This document shows, one piece after another, positions 32,255-41,745 of a stretch of 64,000 bases of DNA. Below the pieces are notes generated by a model. The model saw nothing but the letters and a program-made list of their open reading frames with translations, did no database searches and was not told where the DNA came from. Origin of the DNA: Undibacterium sp. Its GTDB lineage: Bacteria > Pseudomonadota > Gammaproteobacteria > Burkholderiales > Burkholderiaceae_D. A program made the position numbers and the translations under genes. The stretch covers positions 62,001 to 126,000 of the forward strand of contig JAUSNO010000018.1 in the NCBI GenBank assembly GCA_030645915.1. The letters run 5' to 3'. The first letter of the stretch is position 1. The number at the start of each line of letters is the position of its first letter.

Positions 32255-33886
32255 CTATCGCGGCGCTACAGCGGGAGCGCGATACCAGCCGTCTTTGGCA
32301 ACGAGTTTTTCCTGCGCCGGATCACCCAGATAATGCGGCGACATGATCTGCACGCCATATTCGTTGAATACATCCTGGATATTGGCGTGCAGCAGATTCA
32401 TCACCTCGGCCCTCGGCCGTGGCTCGCTTGGTATCGCCTGGCAGATCAGCAGGTATTCAGGATAAAAATCAGACAATGCCGTCTGAAACACCTTGGGCGC
32501 CGGATCGGCCAGCACGCTGGGGGTGCGCAAGGCAGCCTCGATCAGCATGGCATGCACCTGGCGCCAGGGGGTGTCGTAGCCTATGGTCACCTTGGTATCG
32601 ACGACGAACCCCGGGCCGTCAACGGCTCTGGAATAATTTTTCGTGACGTTGCCTAGCACCAGTGAGTTGGGCAAGGTCATCTCTACGCCCATGCCAGTGC
32701 GTATCCGCGTAGTGAACATGCCCAGATCGGTGATGGTGCCTTCGTTCCCGCCGACATTGATGAATTCGCCTTTGCGGTAGATGCGCGAATAGGTCAGGAT
32801 CAGGCCGCTGGCAGCCTGACCGATCAGGCTCGATGCGCCCAGGGAAATCATCAAACCGACCAGAACCGAGACCCCTTTGAAGGCTTCGGTGCCGGCACCA
32901 GGCAGATACGGGTAAGCCATGGCAAGCGCAAACAGCCATACTGCGATAGTCGTGATGCGACGTGTGGGCGGTACCAGATCGGCGTCCAGCCATGATACTT
33001 GCATGGTATGGTTTTCTACCCGGTCAAAGAAGGAACCCGTGGCTTGCGTGAACATCTTCGCCAGAAAAAATATCACGACGGCGGTGAACAAATCCGGTAT
33101 GGCCTTAAGGATTGCACTGCCAAGTGTCAGCCCCAGGCCAAGCAAATAGGCATTGAGCTGTTCGCCCCATGGCCGGGTGAACGGAAACTGCGACATCAGG
33201 AAACTGAGCCACTCATAGCTCAACAGAAAAACGACTATCCACGACAACAATTGAAACAGCCGGCGCAGCAGCCTCCTGATACGGTCGCGCTGGATCAATT
33301 TGGTCTGAACCACGTGCAGCTCATCCAATCTGGCATCGGCAAACGTCAGGATGCGCGCTGTCACAATATTGCGCAGCTTCAGCACCAGCCACACCAGACC
33401 CGCGTAAATCACGGTCGCGACAAGCGCATAGGCAGCTGCCTTTAGCATGGTGTCCAGATTGCGGCTCTCATGGGTCTCCTTGAGCACAGTACGGAGCCTG
33501 GCAATTGCCTCGCTGGCGACGCTTTCTATGGTCTCTTGCTGAAACTGATCCACATCGTCAGGCGAGATATAGAAACTGCCGGCACCGTCAATCTGGACAA
33601 GAATACCCGGCGGCATGGCAAGCTCCGAGACCTTGTGCGTGCCTGGCGAGGCAAGTTGCTGCGCAATGCGCCGCTGCGCCCGCCGGACCCGCTCTTCAGG
33701 CTCGATGCCGAGCACCTGTGCACGGAAATTGATGATGTCCCGGTTGAGGACAGTTAAACTCGATTCCTTGACTTTGGCCTGAAGCACGGTGACTGGCGCA
33801 GCCTCGTTGCCGGCACCGTGCGACCCCAGGGAATAAGAGATAAGGCAGAGTAATAATAGGAATCGGTGAAAAATCATTTTCATCAT
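32255..33886 (-). CDS. MscS-family mechanosensitive channel with N-terminal extension
   Basis: 543 residues. It begins with a signal peptide (MIFHRFLLLLCLISYSLGSHG), then about 140 residues of periplasmic helices. Several membrane segments follow, and the pore-lining MscS core (VSVLVGLMISLGASSLIGQAASGLILTYSRIYRKGEF) leads into the beta domain (VGGNEGTITDLGMFTTRIRT; LPNSLVLGNVTKNYSR). It is a larger MscK/YbdG-like member rather than a 286-residue MscS. Such channels open under membrane tension and release solutes in hypo-osmotic shock. The C-terminus stops soon after the cytoplasmic domain (GDPAQEKLVAKDGWYRAPAV), and a different frame continues with coding character, so a frameshift is possible. 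Confidence 0.87.
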   Translation of the reverse strand: MMKMIFHRFLLLLCLISYSLGSHGAGNEAAPVTVLQAKVKESSLTVLNRDIINFRAQVLGIEPEERVRRAQRRIAQQLASPGTHKVSELAMPPGILVQIDGAGSFYISPDDVDQFQQETIESVASEAIARLRTVLKETHESRNLDTMLKAAAYALVATVIYAGLVWLVLKLRNIVTARILTFADARLDELHVVQTKLIQRDRIRRLLRRLFQLLSWIVVFLLSYEWLSFLMSQFPFTRPWGEQLNAYLLGLGLTLGSAILKAIPDLFTAVVIFFLAKMFTQATGSFFDRVENHTMQVSWLDADLVPPTRRITTIAVWLFALAMAYPYLPGAGTEAFKGVSVLVGLMISLGASSLIGQAASGLILTYSRIYRKGEFINVGGNEGTITDLGMFTTRIRTGMGVEMTLPNSLVLGNVTKNYSRAVDGPGFVVDTKVTIGYDTPWRQVHAMLIEAALRTPSVLADPAPKVFQTALSDFYPEYLLICQAIPSEPRPRAEVMNLLHANIQDVFNEYGVQIMSPHYLGDPAQEKLVAKDGWYRAPAVAPR

Positions 33887-34417
33887 GCAAAGTGTTCAGT
33901 TGATCAAACGAAGGGCCACCTCTTTTGCCAAAGAATACCGGCATCAGTTCAGGTACGCCGAACCAAGTATTCCTCAATTGAACAATTATCACAAGTGCCA
34001 TTTTCGCGCTTCCCGCGCGTGTCAGACTGGTCAAAAATGCACCGTCGGCAGATTGAAGGCCTTAGCCTTAAGCAGCAGTGATTTTGGCCGCCATGCGCTT
34101 TGCCGTCATCGCATCATCAATCGCCCGCCCTTTTCCGGCGCCATTCACGACCTGGCAGCCTGTCGAGCGGCTCCGGCGAGCCAACTTCCGGGATAAATAG
34201 CAATCAAGCATATTACATACCCCATACCAGTATTTTTAAATGTCGCAGTATCTACGGGCGTAACAAGGCATTTTTATACAGATTTATAGGGAGTATAGAC
34301 AAGCAGCGCGATCTGCCTAAAACTTGAGCAGCGCACAATACCCCCGCGTGTTAAGCTTCGTGCCGCTGTAATTGACGGCTTCCCTGACGCTTTTTTCACC
34401 CTTTCTTCGCTAGAAAA
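33887..34417. other. 531-bp intergenic region
   Basis: Lies between the divergent MscS and uppP genes and so should hold both promoters. No convincing gene was found; short frames on both strands lack a ribosome-binding site and family resemblance. The 34200-34300 part is AT-rich and is the likeliest promoter zone for uppP. No repeat of the families described elsewhere was recognised. Confidence 0.4.
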
Positions 34418-35263
34418 ATGGATATTCTCCTCGCCGCAAAAATCATCATCATGGGCATCGTTGAAGGCTTGACTGAATTTTTGCCGATTTCCTCTACCGG
34501 CCATTTGATCCTGGCAGGCAGCTTGCTGAACTTCACCGGCGAAAAAGTCAAAGTATTTGAAATCGTGATTCAAGCCGGGGCGATTTTTGCCGTGTGCTGG
34601 GAATACCGCCATAAAATTGCTTCCGTCATCAGCGGCTTTGGCAGCGACCCCAAGTCACATAAATTTGTCATTAATGTTCTGATTGCGTTCTCGCCTGCGG
34701 CGGCGCTGGGTTTATTGTTCAGCAAAAAAATCAAAGCCTATCTGTTTGCACCGGTACCGGTGGCACTGGCATTCATCATTGGCGGCGTGATTATTCTTTG
34801 GGTGGAACGCAAGCACAAAGGCATCGACGAACACGATATCAGCCATGCGCGCATTCATAGCGTCGATGACATGAGTATGCTGGACGCGCTTAAAATCGGC
34901 CTGGCACAAGCCTTCGCCCTGATCCCCGGCACCAGCCGTTCTGGCGCCTCGATCATCGGCGGCATGTTGTTTGGCATGTCGCGCAAGGCGGCAACCGAAT
35001 TCTCATTTTTCCTGGCGATACCGACCCTGCTCGGCGCCACAGCCTATTCCTTGTACAAGGCGCGTGAAGAGTTATCGGCAGCCGATATTCCCATGTTTGG
35101 CCTGGGCACCGTCGCCTCGTTTGTCTCGGCGTTTTTCTGTGTACGCTGGTTGCTGCGCTACATCAGTTCGCACAACTTCAACGCCTTTGCCTGGTACCGC
35201 ATTGCGTTTGGCCTGATGATCCTGGTGACGGCCTACACCGGCACCATTGTCTGGGCAGATTAA
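34418..35263 (+). CDS. uppP: Undecaprenyl-diphosphate phosphatase (BacA/UppP)
   Basis: 281 residues, eight membrane segments. Both family signatures are present: [17 protein letters not shown] with the catalytic Glu pair region at about residues 14-30, and [13 protein letters not shown] at about residues 169-181. It dephosphorylates undecaprenyl diphosphate so that the lipid carrier can be reused for peptidoglycan and O-antigen synthesis; the same reaction gives bacitracin tolerance. recQ starts 24 bp downstream on the same strand and may be co-transcribed. Confidence 0.96.
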   Translation: MDILLAAKIIIMGIVEGLTEFLPISSTGHLILAGSLLNFTGEKVKVFEIVIQAGAIFAVCWEYRHKIASVISGFGSDPKSHKFVINVLIAFSPAAALGLLFSKKIKAYLFAPVPVALAFIIGGVIILWVERKHKGIDEHDISHARIHSVDDMSMLDALKIGLAQAFALIPGTSRSGASIIGGMLFGMSRKAATEFSFFLAIPTLLGATAYSLYKAREELSAADIPMFGLGTVASFVSAFFCVRWLLRYISSHNFNAFAWYRIAFGLMILVTAYTGTIVWAD

Positions 35264-35286
35264 ATTCCCTGGATTATCTGACTAAC

Positions 35287-37125
35287 ATGCCTGATACCGC
35301 TATCTCCACCAGCAAACAAGACCGCGCGCTGCACCTGCTGCAAACGGTGTTCGGCTACCCCGCTTTCCGCTCACAACAAGGGCAGATTGTCGATCACGTC
35401 GTCAATGGCGGTGATGCGCTGGTCCTGATGCCGACCGGCGGCGGTAAGTCGCTGTGCTACCAGATTCCGGCCATGATACGCAACGGTGTCGGCATCGTGG
35501 TGTCGCCGCTGATTGCGCTGATGCAGGACCAGGTCGATGCACTGGAAGAAGTCGGCGTACGTGCGGCTTTTTTAAACTCTACCCAGACCTTTGATGAATC
35601 CTTGCGCATAGAAAAACTGATGCGCAATGGTGAAATCGATCTGGTGTACATCGCACCAGAACGCCTGATGACACAGCGCTGCCTGGAACTCTTATCGGCC
35701 ACGCCGCTGGCGCTATTTGCGATTGATGAGGCGCATTGCGTCTCGCAATGGGGTCATGATTTCCGTCCTGAATATATCAAGCTATCTATCCTGCACGAGC
35801 GTTTTCCTGACGTGCCGCGCATCGCCTTAACTGCAACCGCCGATCAGCAGACCCGCGACGAAATCATCCTGCGCCTGCAGCTGGAAAACGCGCTGCAATT
35901 TGTCTCATCGTTTGATAGGCCCAACATCCGCTATCAGATAGTCGAGAAGGCGAATGGCCGCAAACAGCTGCTCGACTTTATCAATGCACAGCACAGCGGC
36001 GACGCCGGCATCGTGTATTGCCTGTCGCGCAAAAAGGTGGAAGAGACGGCTGAATTTTTGAATGAAAACGGCATCACCTCGCTGCCGTATCATGCCGGCA
36101 TGGAGATGCAAACCCGCAGCCGCAACCAGGCCAGGTTCTTGCGCGAAGACGGCATCGTGATGTGCGCCACCATCGCCTTCGGCATGGGCATAGACAAGCC
36201 CGACGTGCGCTTTGTCGCGCATCTGGATTTACCCAAAAGCATAGAAGGCTATTACCAGGAAACCGGGCGTGCCGGGCGCGATGGTGCCAGCGCCAATGCC
36301 TGGATGGCGTATGGCTTGCAAGACGTGGTGCAGCAGCGCCGCATGATCGATGAATCTGAAGCCAACGAAGTCTTCAAGCGGGTCCAAGGCGTGAAACTCG
36401 ATGCCATGCTCAGTCTATGCGAAACGCTGAATTGCCGGCGCATGCAGCTGCTCGATTATTTCGGCCAGGCCTCTACACCCTGCGGCAATTGCGATACCTG
36501 CCTGCTGCCACCGACCTCATTTGACGGCAGCGTCGCCGCACAAAAAATTCTCTCTACCGTATACCGCGTCGACCAGCGTTTTGCCGCCGGTCATGTGATC
36601 GACGTCTTGCGCGGCATCGATACCGACAGGGTCAAGCAATGGCGTCACGACCAGCTCTCTACCTACGGTGTCGGTTCGGATAAAAGCGAAGCCGAATGGC
36701 GCGCGCTGTTGCGCCAGATGATTGCACTCGGTCTGGTCGCCGTCGATTATGAAAACTACAGTTCGCTCAAGCTGACTGAAGAGTCGCGCGCAGTCCTGCG
36801 CGGCGAAACAAAAATCCAGTTGCGTCAATACAAGAAGGCAGAAAAAGCCGTCAAGCACAAACGCCAGTCGGCCAAGGATTTTGCCGAATCCGATCTGTCT
36901 GCGACCGAGCAAACCATCTTCGACAAGCTGCGCTGGTGGCGTGTGGAAACAGCACGCGTACACAGCGTCCCCGCGTACATCATCTTCAACGATGCCACCC
37001 TGCGCGAGATCGCCAAGGCGCAACCAAGCTCGCTGGACGATTTGCGTGGTATCACCGGTGTCGGCGCCAAAAAACTGGAAAGCTACGGTGCAGATATCGT
37101 GGCCCTGATCGCCGAGTTAGTATGA
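35287..37125 (+). CDS. recQ: ATP-dependent DNA helicase RecQ
   Basis: 612 residues with the full RecQ layout. Helicase domain: [15 protein letters not shown] (Walker A, about residues 49-63), [19 protein letters not shown] (DEAH box plus the aromatic-rich loop) and [10 protein letters not shown] (motif VI). The Cys zinc site ([10 protein letters not shown] ... CGNCDTC), the RQC winged helix, and the C-terminal HRDC domain ([24 protein letters not shown]) follow. It unwinds DNA at forks and recombination intermediates in the RecF pathway. The start codon follows uppP by 24 bp. Confidence 0.96.
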   Translation: MPDTAISTSKQDRALHLLQTVFGYPAFRSQQGQIVDHVVNGGDALVLMPTGGGKSLCYQIPAMIRNGVGIVVSPLIALMQDQVDALEEVGVRAAFLNSTQTFDESLRIEKLMRNGEIDLVYIAPERLMTQRCLELLSATPLALFAIDEAHCVSQWGHDFRPEYIKLSILHERFPDVPRIALTATADQQTRDEIILRLQLENALQFVSSFDRPNIRYQIVEKANGRKQLLDFINAQHSGDAGIVYCLSRKKVEETAEFLNENGITSLPYHAGMEMQTRSRNQARFLREDGIVMCATIAFGMGIDKPDVRFVAHLDLPKSIEGYYQETGRAGRDGASANAWMAYGLQDVVQQRRMIDESEANEVFKRVQGVKLDAMLSLCETLNCRRMQLLDYFGQASTPCGNCDTCLLPPTSFDGSVAAQKILSTVYRVDQRFAAGHVIDVLRGIDTDRVKQWRHDQLSTYGVGSDKSEAEWRALLRQMIALGLVAVDYENYSSLKLTEESRAVLRGETKIQLRQYKKAEKAVKHKRQSAKDFAESDLSATEQTIFDKLRWWRVETARVHSVPAYIIFNDATLREIAKAQPSSLDDLRGITGVGAKKLESYGADIVALIAELV

Positions 37126-37180
37126 CGATCCGGCATCAAACTCCAATCAATCTGCACCACAGCGCAGCCGCACACTGCAG

Positions 37181-37711
37181 CTATTTAGCGGGCTGCGTCC
37201 ACATATAGTTTTGGTGCCGCATCATGTGATCCATCATCTGCTGTTGCATGCCCATGTATTGATCCATCATGTACTGGCGTTGCTTCATCCGCTCCGGCGT
37301 CAGCCTGGAATAGTAGTGCCGCATTCCACCCCATCCCATATGGCCGCCGCCCATCATATTGCCACCCATCATGTGACCGCCTCTGCCCGCCCCGCCCATC
37401 ATGCCCGGCCCCCACATGCCGTGCATCATTCCCATGCCGCTTTGCATGCTTTCCCAGTGTTCCTGTAATAATTTTTGGCGCTCTTGCGGATCTTGCGTCT
37501 TGCTTATCTTGTCCATCTGCTCATGCATTTTCTTGATGTGTTCCTGCACCTGTTCGGCTTGCTTATCAAACTCTGCCAGCTTGGGAGCTTTCTCTTTTGC
37601 AGATACCGCTTTTGTTGTGGAAGCGGCTTGCTGGGCATTGACGGGCGCGCTTGAAAGCAATGCCGCCAGCAACGCGGTTGCCAATGCCCCGTTCAAAATT
37701 GACTTGTTCAT
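37181..37711 (-). CDS. Exported Met/Gly/His-rich protein
   Basis: 176 residues from the ATG at 37711, preceded by GGAG; a longer frame running upstream enters the region of the 176-bp repeat element. A signal peptide ends VNAQ. Residues 30-90 are charged and helical. The middle is a low-complexity run of Met, Gly and His (GMGMMHGMWGPGMMGG and similar), and a Met/Gln-rich tail ends DHMMRHQNYMWTQ. Met- and His-rich periplasmic proteins often bind copper or silver, which is the best guess. It is not homologous to a family I can name. It converges on recQ. Confidence 0.7.
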   Translation of the reverse strand: MNKSILNGALATALLAALLSSAPVNAQQAASTTKAVSAKEKAPKLAEFDKQAEQVQEHIKKMHEQMDKISKTQDPQERQKLLQEHWESMQSGMGMMHGMWGPGMMGGAGRGGHMMGGNMMGGGHMGWGGMRHYYSRLTPERMKQRQYMMDQYMGMQQQMMDHMMRHQNYMWTQPAK

Positions 37712-37806
37712 TCTGGTTCTCCAGGAAAAATAGTCCTTCAATATAGAACTCCGCCTGACAGCGCGATTGCGCAATGTCAAAGAATTGCCTGTGGCGCAGA
37801 GAATTA

Positions 37807-37982
37807 AACCCAGATTTTCCATTAGGATTTGCGCTGATGACGGATGCATTTTTCGAGATAGTTTTGATGCGAATGAGACGCCAATAGCGAGCTATTGGCA
37901 ACGAAGAGCAGCAAAAGTAGCCGAAAATGCGCCGTCAGCACGCAAATAGCACCGCAGGTGCGCCTAATGGAAAATCTGGGTT
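37807..37982. mobile_element. MITE-like 176-bp element, copy 2
   Basis: Perfect 20-bp terminal inverted repeats, AACCCAGATTTTCCATTAGG (37807-37826) and its complement (37963-37982), with TTAA at both edges. Inside are the hairpin GCCAATAGC-GA-GCTATTGGC (37880-37899) and GCACC-GCA-GGTGC (37950-37962). It aligns without length change to the reverse complement of 6615-6790. It lies between the divergent Met-rich and SNF2 genes in a 350-bp gap and has no coding capacity. Confidence 0.85.
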
Positions 37983-38061
37983 AATCATCAGAACCGGTCT
38001 CATCAATTGCACCAGTGCAAAGGGAATAGCTTAAGATGCGAGGCAGAAATACAGGATACGA

Positions 38062-40563
38062 ATGGAAGACAAGGATGCGTTTGTAATGACAGGAAGTAGC
38101 AATTTACCCGGCAATTTTCGTCCAAGAATCACACTGCAAACCCTGGGGCGTGGCGAGGGTTTGCTGGGCATGAAGCCATCCGGCGTTTTCGGCCCGCGCG
38201 GCGGCAGCGTAACCGTGGTGCAGATAGACTGGCTGTACAGCACGACGACCGGCCTGAGCTGGCAAACCCCTGCACCAATAACACTACTCAACCGCCGCCC
38301 CAGTTCCAGCCAGCCGCTGCTTGATGCCGATGGACATCCAGTGACTTTATTACGCGATCTGGGTGCCGAAGCAGATGCCCTCGATAAAGTCTGGGAGCTC
38401 GATCTGCAACCCCTGCCATTAAATAGTTTGCAATGGCGCAGCAAGGACGCCGCCATCGCCTACGGCCCGCTGTGGAGCCTGTTGCAGGAAGATTTTTTTG
38501 GCGATTTTTGGGCCGAGCAATTGCCGCAATTGCAGGCGCTGGGCTGGTCAGTCGTGGTGCGCCCCGGCTTTGCGCATGAGAGCGTGATGGTCGATGCCTG
38601 GCATCTGATCATCGACCCCGATACCGGCGAAGTGACCGGCAAGGAAGTCGCCACTCCCATGCGCGGCTACGCCCCCGTCATCGGCAAGCTGGGTCTGCCG
38701 GCGCGTGAAGGTTCGTGGCTGCTAAGTCTGGGCGTAGAGATAGATGGGCAGGTACTCGATCTGGTGCCGATGCTAGCCAATCTGCTACAGCGCGATGCGC
38801 GCTGGCTCAACGCACAACAGGTGGCGGCGATTGACGATCTGGCGGTGATACAGTTGCGCGCACCGGGTGGCAAACGCATTGCGGCGCTGGCGGCACCGCT
38901 GAAAGCCATCGTCATCCATATGCTGGAATTGCTCACCGACGAGCGACGCCAGCCGGGCCCTCTGAAATTATCTTCGTGGGAGGCGCAAAGGCTGGATGCG
39001 CTGCGCCTGAGTTTGCTTGACAGTCAGCCTGAACGCGCCGGCGTGCATGGCGCCTGGGCGTTGCAAGGCGACCTGGGCATGCGCACGTTGGCACAGCGCC
39101 TGCACACTGCCGGTGAACCGCAAGCGATAGCCGCACCGGCAGGCATGGGCATCACCTTGCGACCCTATCAGCTACACGGCGTGGCGTGGCTGCAATACCT
39201 GCGCGAACAGCATCTGGCCGGCATACTGGCCGATGACATGGGTCTGGGCAAAACCGCGCAGGCGCTGGCGCATCTATTGATAGAAAAGCAGTCGGGCCGG
39301 CTTGATCGCCCCGCCCTGATTGTCCTGCCGACCTCATTGATCTTCAACTGGCAAGCCGAGGCGCAGCGCATGGCTCCCGACCTGCGCGTGCTGACCTTGC
39401 AAGGCCCGGAGCGTGCAGATTTGTTTGCCAGTATGGCTGATGCAGATATCGTGCTGACCACTTACCCGCTGCTGTGGCGCGATCTGGCGCAGCTGGAAGC
39501 GCAGGAGTTTCATCTACTGATACTCGACGAAGCGCAGACCGTCAAAAACGCCGCCAGCCGCAGTGCCGATGCGGTGCGCCGCCTGCGCGCCAGACACCGC
39601 CTGTGCATCACCGGCACGCCGCTGGAAAATAATCTGGGCGAACTCTGGACGCAGTTTGATTTTTTGATGCCGGGCTTTCTTGGCGATGTGCGCAGCTTCA
39701 CGCGCCTGTGGCGCAAGCCTATCGAAGTCAATGGTGAAACCCTGCGCGCACAATTGTTGGCGCAACGCGTGCGGCCCTTTATCTTGCGTCGTCGCAAGGA
39801 GGATGTCGCCAGCGAACTCGCGCCGAAAACCGAGATCATCAAGCGCCTGAAACTGCAAGGCCAGCAGCGCGATCTGTACGAAAGCGTGCGCGTTGCGGCC
39901 GACGAAAAGGTGCGGCGCGTACTCAAACAAAAAGGCTTTAGCGGTGCGCAAATAAGCATCCTCGATGCCCTGTTGAAACTGCGCCAGGTCTGCTGCGACC
40001 CGCATCTGTTAAAGGGCAATCAGACACCGGAAAACATGGAACGCGCCAAGCTGGACATGCTATCCGACATGCTGCCTGCCCTAGTGGCGGAAGGCCGTCG
40101 CGTGCTGATATTCTCCCAGTTTACCGAGATGCTCGATCTGATCGCAGAACAATTGGCCATACTGGAATTACCCTATTTATCGCTGACCGGAAAAACCCCG
40201 CCGGCACAGCGCGGCGCAGTGGTGGCGCAATTTCAGAGCAAGAGCGTGCCGATTTTTTTGATCAGTTTAAAAGCGGGCGGCGTGGGCTTAAACCTGACCG
40301 CGGCCGATACCGTGATACACATGGACCCGTGGTGGAACCCTGCGGTAGAAGAACAGGCCACTGCCCGCGCGCACCGCATAGGGCAACAGCAAGCGGTGTT
40401 CGTGTATAAACTGGTGGTGGAAGGCAGTATAGAAGAACGCATCCTGGAGCTGCAGGCGCGCAAGGCCTTGCTGGCAGAAGGTGTGCTGGGTAGCGATGCC
40501 GCGCTGGCAGCCAAATTCAACGCGGCCGATTTGCAGGCCTTGCTGGCGCCGCTGAAGGCGTAG
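38062..40563 (+). CDS. SNF2-family helicase-like ATPase
   Basis: 833 residues; ATG preceded by AGGAT. The N-terminal 370 residues are a bacterial SNF2-associated region of unknown role. The ATPase then shows LADDMGLGKTAQAL (Walker A), VLPTSLIFNW, LDEAQTVKNAASR (DEAQ-type Walker B), GTPLENNLGELW, and the C-terminal motifs ISLKAGGVGLNLTAADTVIH and ARAHRIGQ. It belongs to the HepA/RapA-like bacterial SNF2 group, dsDNA translocases that remodel protein-DNA complexes; the precise role is unknown. It converges with trmB, and an inverted repeat begins at its stop codon. Confidence 0.93.
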   Translation: MEDKDAFVMTGSSNLPGNFRPRITLQTLGRGEGLLGMKPSGVFGPRGGSVTVVQIDWLYSTTTGLSWQTPAPITLLNRRPSSSQPLLDADGHPVTLLRDLGAEADALDKVWELDLQPLPLNSLQWRSKDAAIAYGPLWSLLQEDFFGDFWAEQLPQLQALGWSVVVRPGFAHESVMVDAWHLIIDPDTGEVTGKEVATPMRGYAPVIGKLGLPAREGSWLLSLGVEIDGQVLDLVPMLANLLQRDARWLNAQQVAAIDDLAVIQLRAPGGKRIAALAAPLKAIVIHMLELLTDERRQPGPLKLSSWEAQRLDALRLSLLDSQPERAGVHGAWALQGDLGMRTLAQRLHTAGEPQAIAAPAGMGITLRPYQLHGVAWLQYLREQHLAGILADDMGLGKTAQALAHLLIEKQSGRLDRPALIVLPTSLIFNWQAEAQRMAPDLRVLTLQGPERADLFASMADADIVLTTYPLLWRDLAQLEAQEFHLLILDEAQTVKNAASRSADAVRRLRARHRLCITGTPLENNLGELWTQFDFLMPGFLGDVRSFTRLWRKPIEVNGETLRAQLLAQRVRPFILRRRKEDVASELAPKTEIIKRLKLQGQQRDLYESVRVAADEKVRRVLKQKGFSGAQISILDALLKLRQVCCDPHLLKGNQTPENMERAKLDMLSDMLPALVAEGRRVLIFSQFTEMLDLIAEQLAILELPYLSLTGKTPPAQRGAVVAQFQSKSVPIFLISLKAGGVGLNLTAADTVIHMDPWWNPAVEEQATARAHRIGQQQAVFVYKLVVEGSIEERILELQARKALLAEGVLGSDAALAAKFNAADLQALLAPLKA

Positions 40564-40624
40564 GGTGCGCCACGCGCACCGCTGCAAACGCAAGTGATCA
40601 TCATGGTGCGCATGGCGCACCCTA
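40561..40624. repeat. 20-bp inverted repeat at a convergent gene junction
   Basis: Positions 40561-40580 and 40605-40624 are complementary over 20 bp with one mismatch, and a 24-nt loop lies between. The left arm begins in the stop codon of the SNF2 gene and the right arm ends four bases before trmB. There is no T-run. It is not of the REP-like family seen elsewhere in the window. Confidence 0.7.
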
Positions 40625-40627
40625 GCT

Positions 40628-41347
40628 TCATTTTTTGCGAAACACCAGATCCCATACGCCGTGCCCTAGCTTGAGGCCACGGTTTTCAAACTTGGTCACG
40701 GGACGATAATCCGGTCGTGGTGCATAACCGTCTGCGGTGTTTTCCAAAGTTGGCTCGGCACTCAACACTTCCAGCATCTGCACCGCGTACTCTTCCCAAT
40801 CGGTGGCACAGTGCAGATAGCCGCCCGGTGCCAGTCTTGAGGCCAGCAAAGCCACCAGCGGGCCCTGGATCAGGCGGCGCTTATTGTGCCGCGCCTTGTG
40901 CCAGGGATCAGGAAAGAACACATGCACGCCGGCCAGAGAATTGGGCGCAATCATATGCGTCAATACTTCAAAGGCATCGTGCTGGATGATGCGCTGGTTC
41001 TGCAAACCCATGGCATCGGTCAGCTTGAGTAAACTACCGACACCGGGCGTATGCACCTCGACGCCGATGAAATTTTTCTCCGGCATTAGTTCAGAAATTT
41101 TGGCGCTGGTTTCGCCCATGCCAAAACCGATTTCGAACACTGTAGGTGCAGCGCGGCCAAAAGCGGCAGCCACATCGAGTTCAGCTTTTTGATACGGAAT
41201 GCAGTACAGCGGGCTCAAGGTCTCAATCGCCCTGCCCTGTGCCTCAGACAAGCGCCCCGCACGCGTGACAAAGCTGCGGATGCGGCGGTCGCTAGGATCA
41301 AAAAAAAGCGGCTTGTTATTGCCATCGAGGGGTTTGGTATCGGACAT
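40628..41347 (-). CDS. trmB: tRNA (guanine-N7-)-methyltransferase
   Basis: 239 residues. The SAM-binding region reads [14 protein letters not shown], followed by [15 protein letters not shown]. The catalytic and tRNA-binding motif is [19 protein letters not shown], with the signature Asp, Pro and His-Lys-Arg cluster. [11 protein letters not shown] near the C-terminus is also typical. It methylates G46 in the variable loop of tRNAs. It is transcribed toward the SNF2 gene and shares the inverted repeat at the junction. A REP-like element with a tandem repeat array lies upstream. Confidence 0.95.
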   Translation of the reverse strand: MSDTKPLDGNNKPLFFDPSDRRIRSFVTRAGRLSEAQGRAIETLSPLYCIPYQKAELDVAAAFGRAAPTVFEIGFGMGETSAKISELMPEKNFIGVEVHTPGVGSLLKLTDAMGLQNQRIIQHDAFEVLTHMIAPNSLAGVHVFFPDPWHKARHNKRRLIQGPLVALLASRLAPGGYLHCATDWEEYAVQMLEVLSAEPTLENTADGYAPRPDYRPVTKFENRGLKLGHGVWDLVFRKK

Positions 41348-41546
41348 GGGAGAGAATAGAAATAAAAAGAAACTGGAGGAAATGAAATAAATTAATATTT
41401 ATTAAAGTTTTTTTTCACTCTCAGCAAAGGCGACATTCTAACAGAAGGCCATACCTCTCCAGGCAATCTGCACCAGCAGCCAATGTCGTGCCGCAACGTA
41501 GATGCAATCAGGCCATCAAAATCCAAAACATGCCATGCCCAGCACG

Positions 41547-41613
41547 CACTAGGCGAGCACTAGGCGGAGCGCACTAGGCGGAGCGCACTAGGCGGAGCGC
41601 ACTAGGCGGAGCG
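41547..41613. repeat. 14-bp tandem repeat array (four full units plus a partial)
   Basis: CACTAGGCGGAGCG is repeated four times perfectly (41558-41571, 41572-41585, 41586-41599, 41600-41613) after an 11-nt partial unit at 41547-41557. The same unit occurs twice on the other strand at 29489-29516. Confidence 0.95.
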
Positions 41614-41669
41614 CAATCCCCGTGCGGTCTGCAGGCACGATGCCGCCAGAAGGCGCATGGATAGTGCGC
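41611..41669. repeat. REP-like palindromic element, copy F (inverted, interrupted)
   Basis: On the minus strand it reads GCGCACTATCCATGCGCC ... TGCAGACCGCACGGGGATTGCGC, matching copies A and B. Further outer arms (CATGCCC near 41535 and GGGCATG near 41674) lie beyond the tandem array, so the array appears to have grown inside the element. This sits in the 398-bp gap between trmB and the MlaC-like gene; nothing else was recognised there. Confidence 0.75.
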
Positions 41670-41745
41670 TCCAGGGCATGCCATTTTTAAATTTCGATAT
41701 CAATAAAGTACGCATCGCTTGTCTTGGTGAGGCGCTCTAGCAGCC

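Noticed and set aside
33885-34196. Plus-strand 103-codon frame upstream of uppP
   Set aside because: Overlaps the MscS start region, with Cys/Arg/His-rich composition typical of non-coding sequence.
41547-41613. Tandem repeats considered as a CRISPR array
   Set aside because: Units are 14 bp and adjoin directly without spacers, and no cas gene is present.
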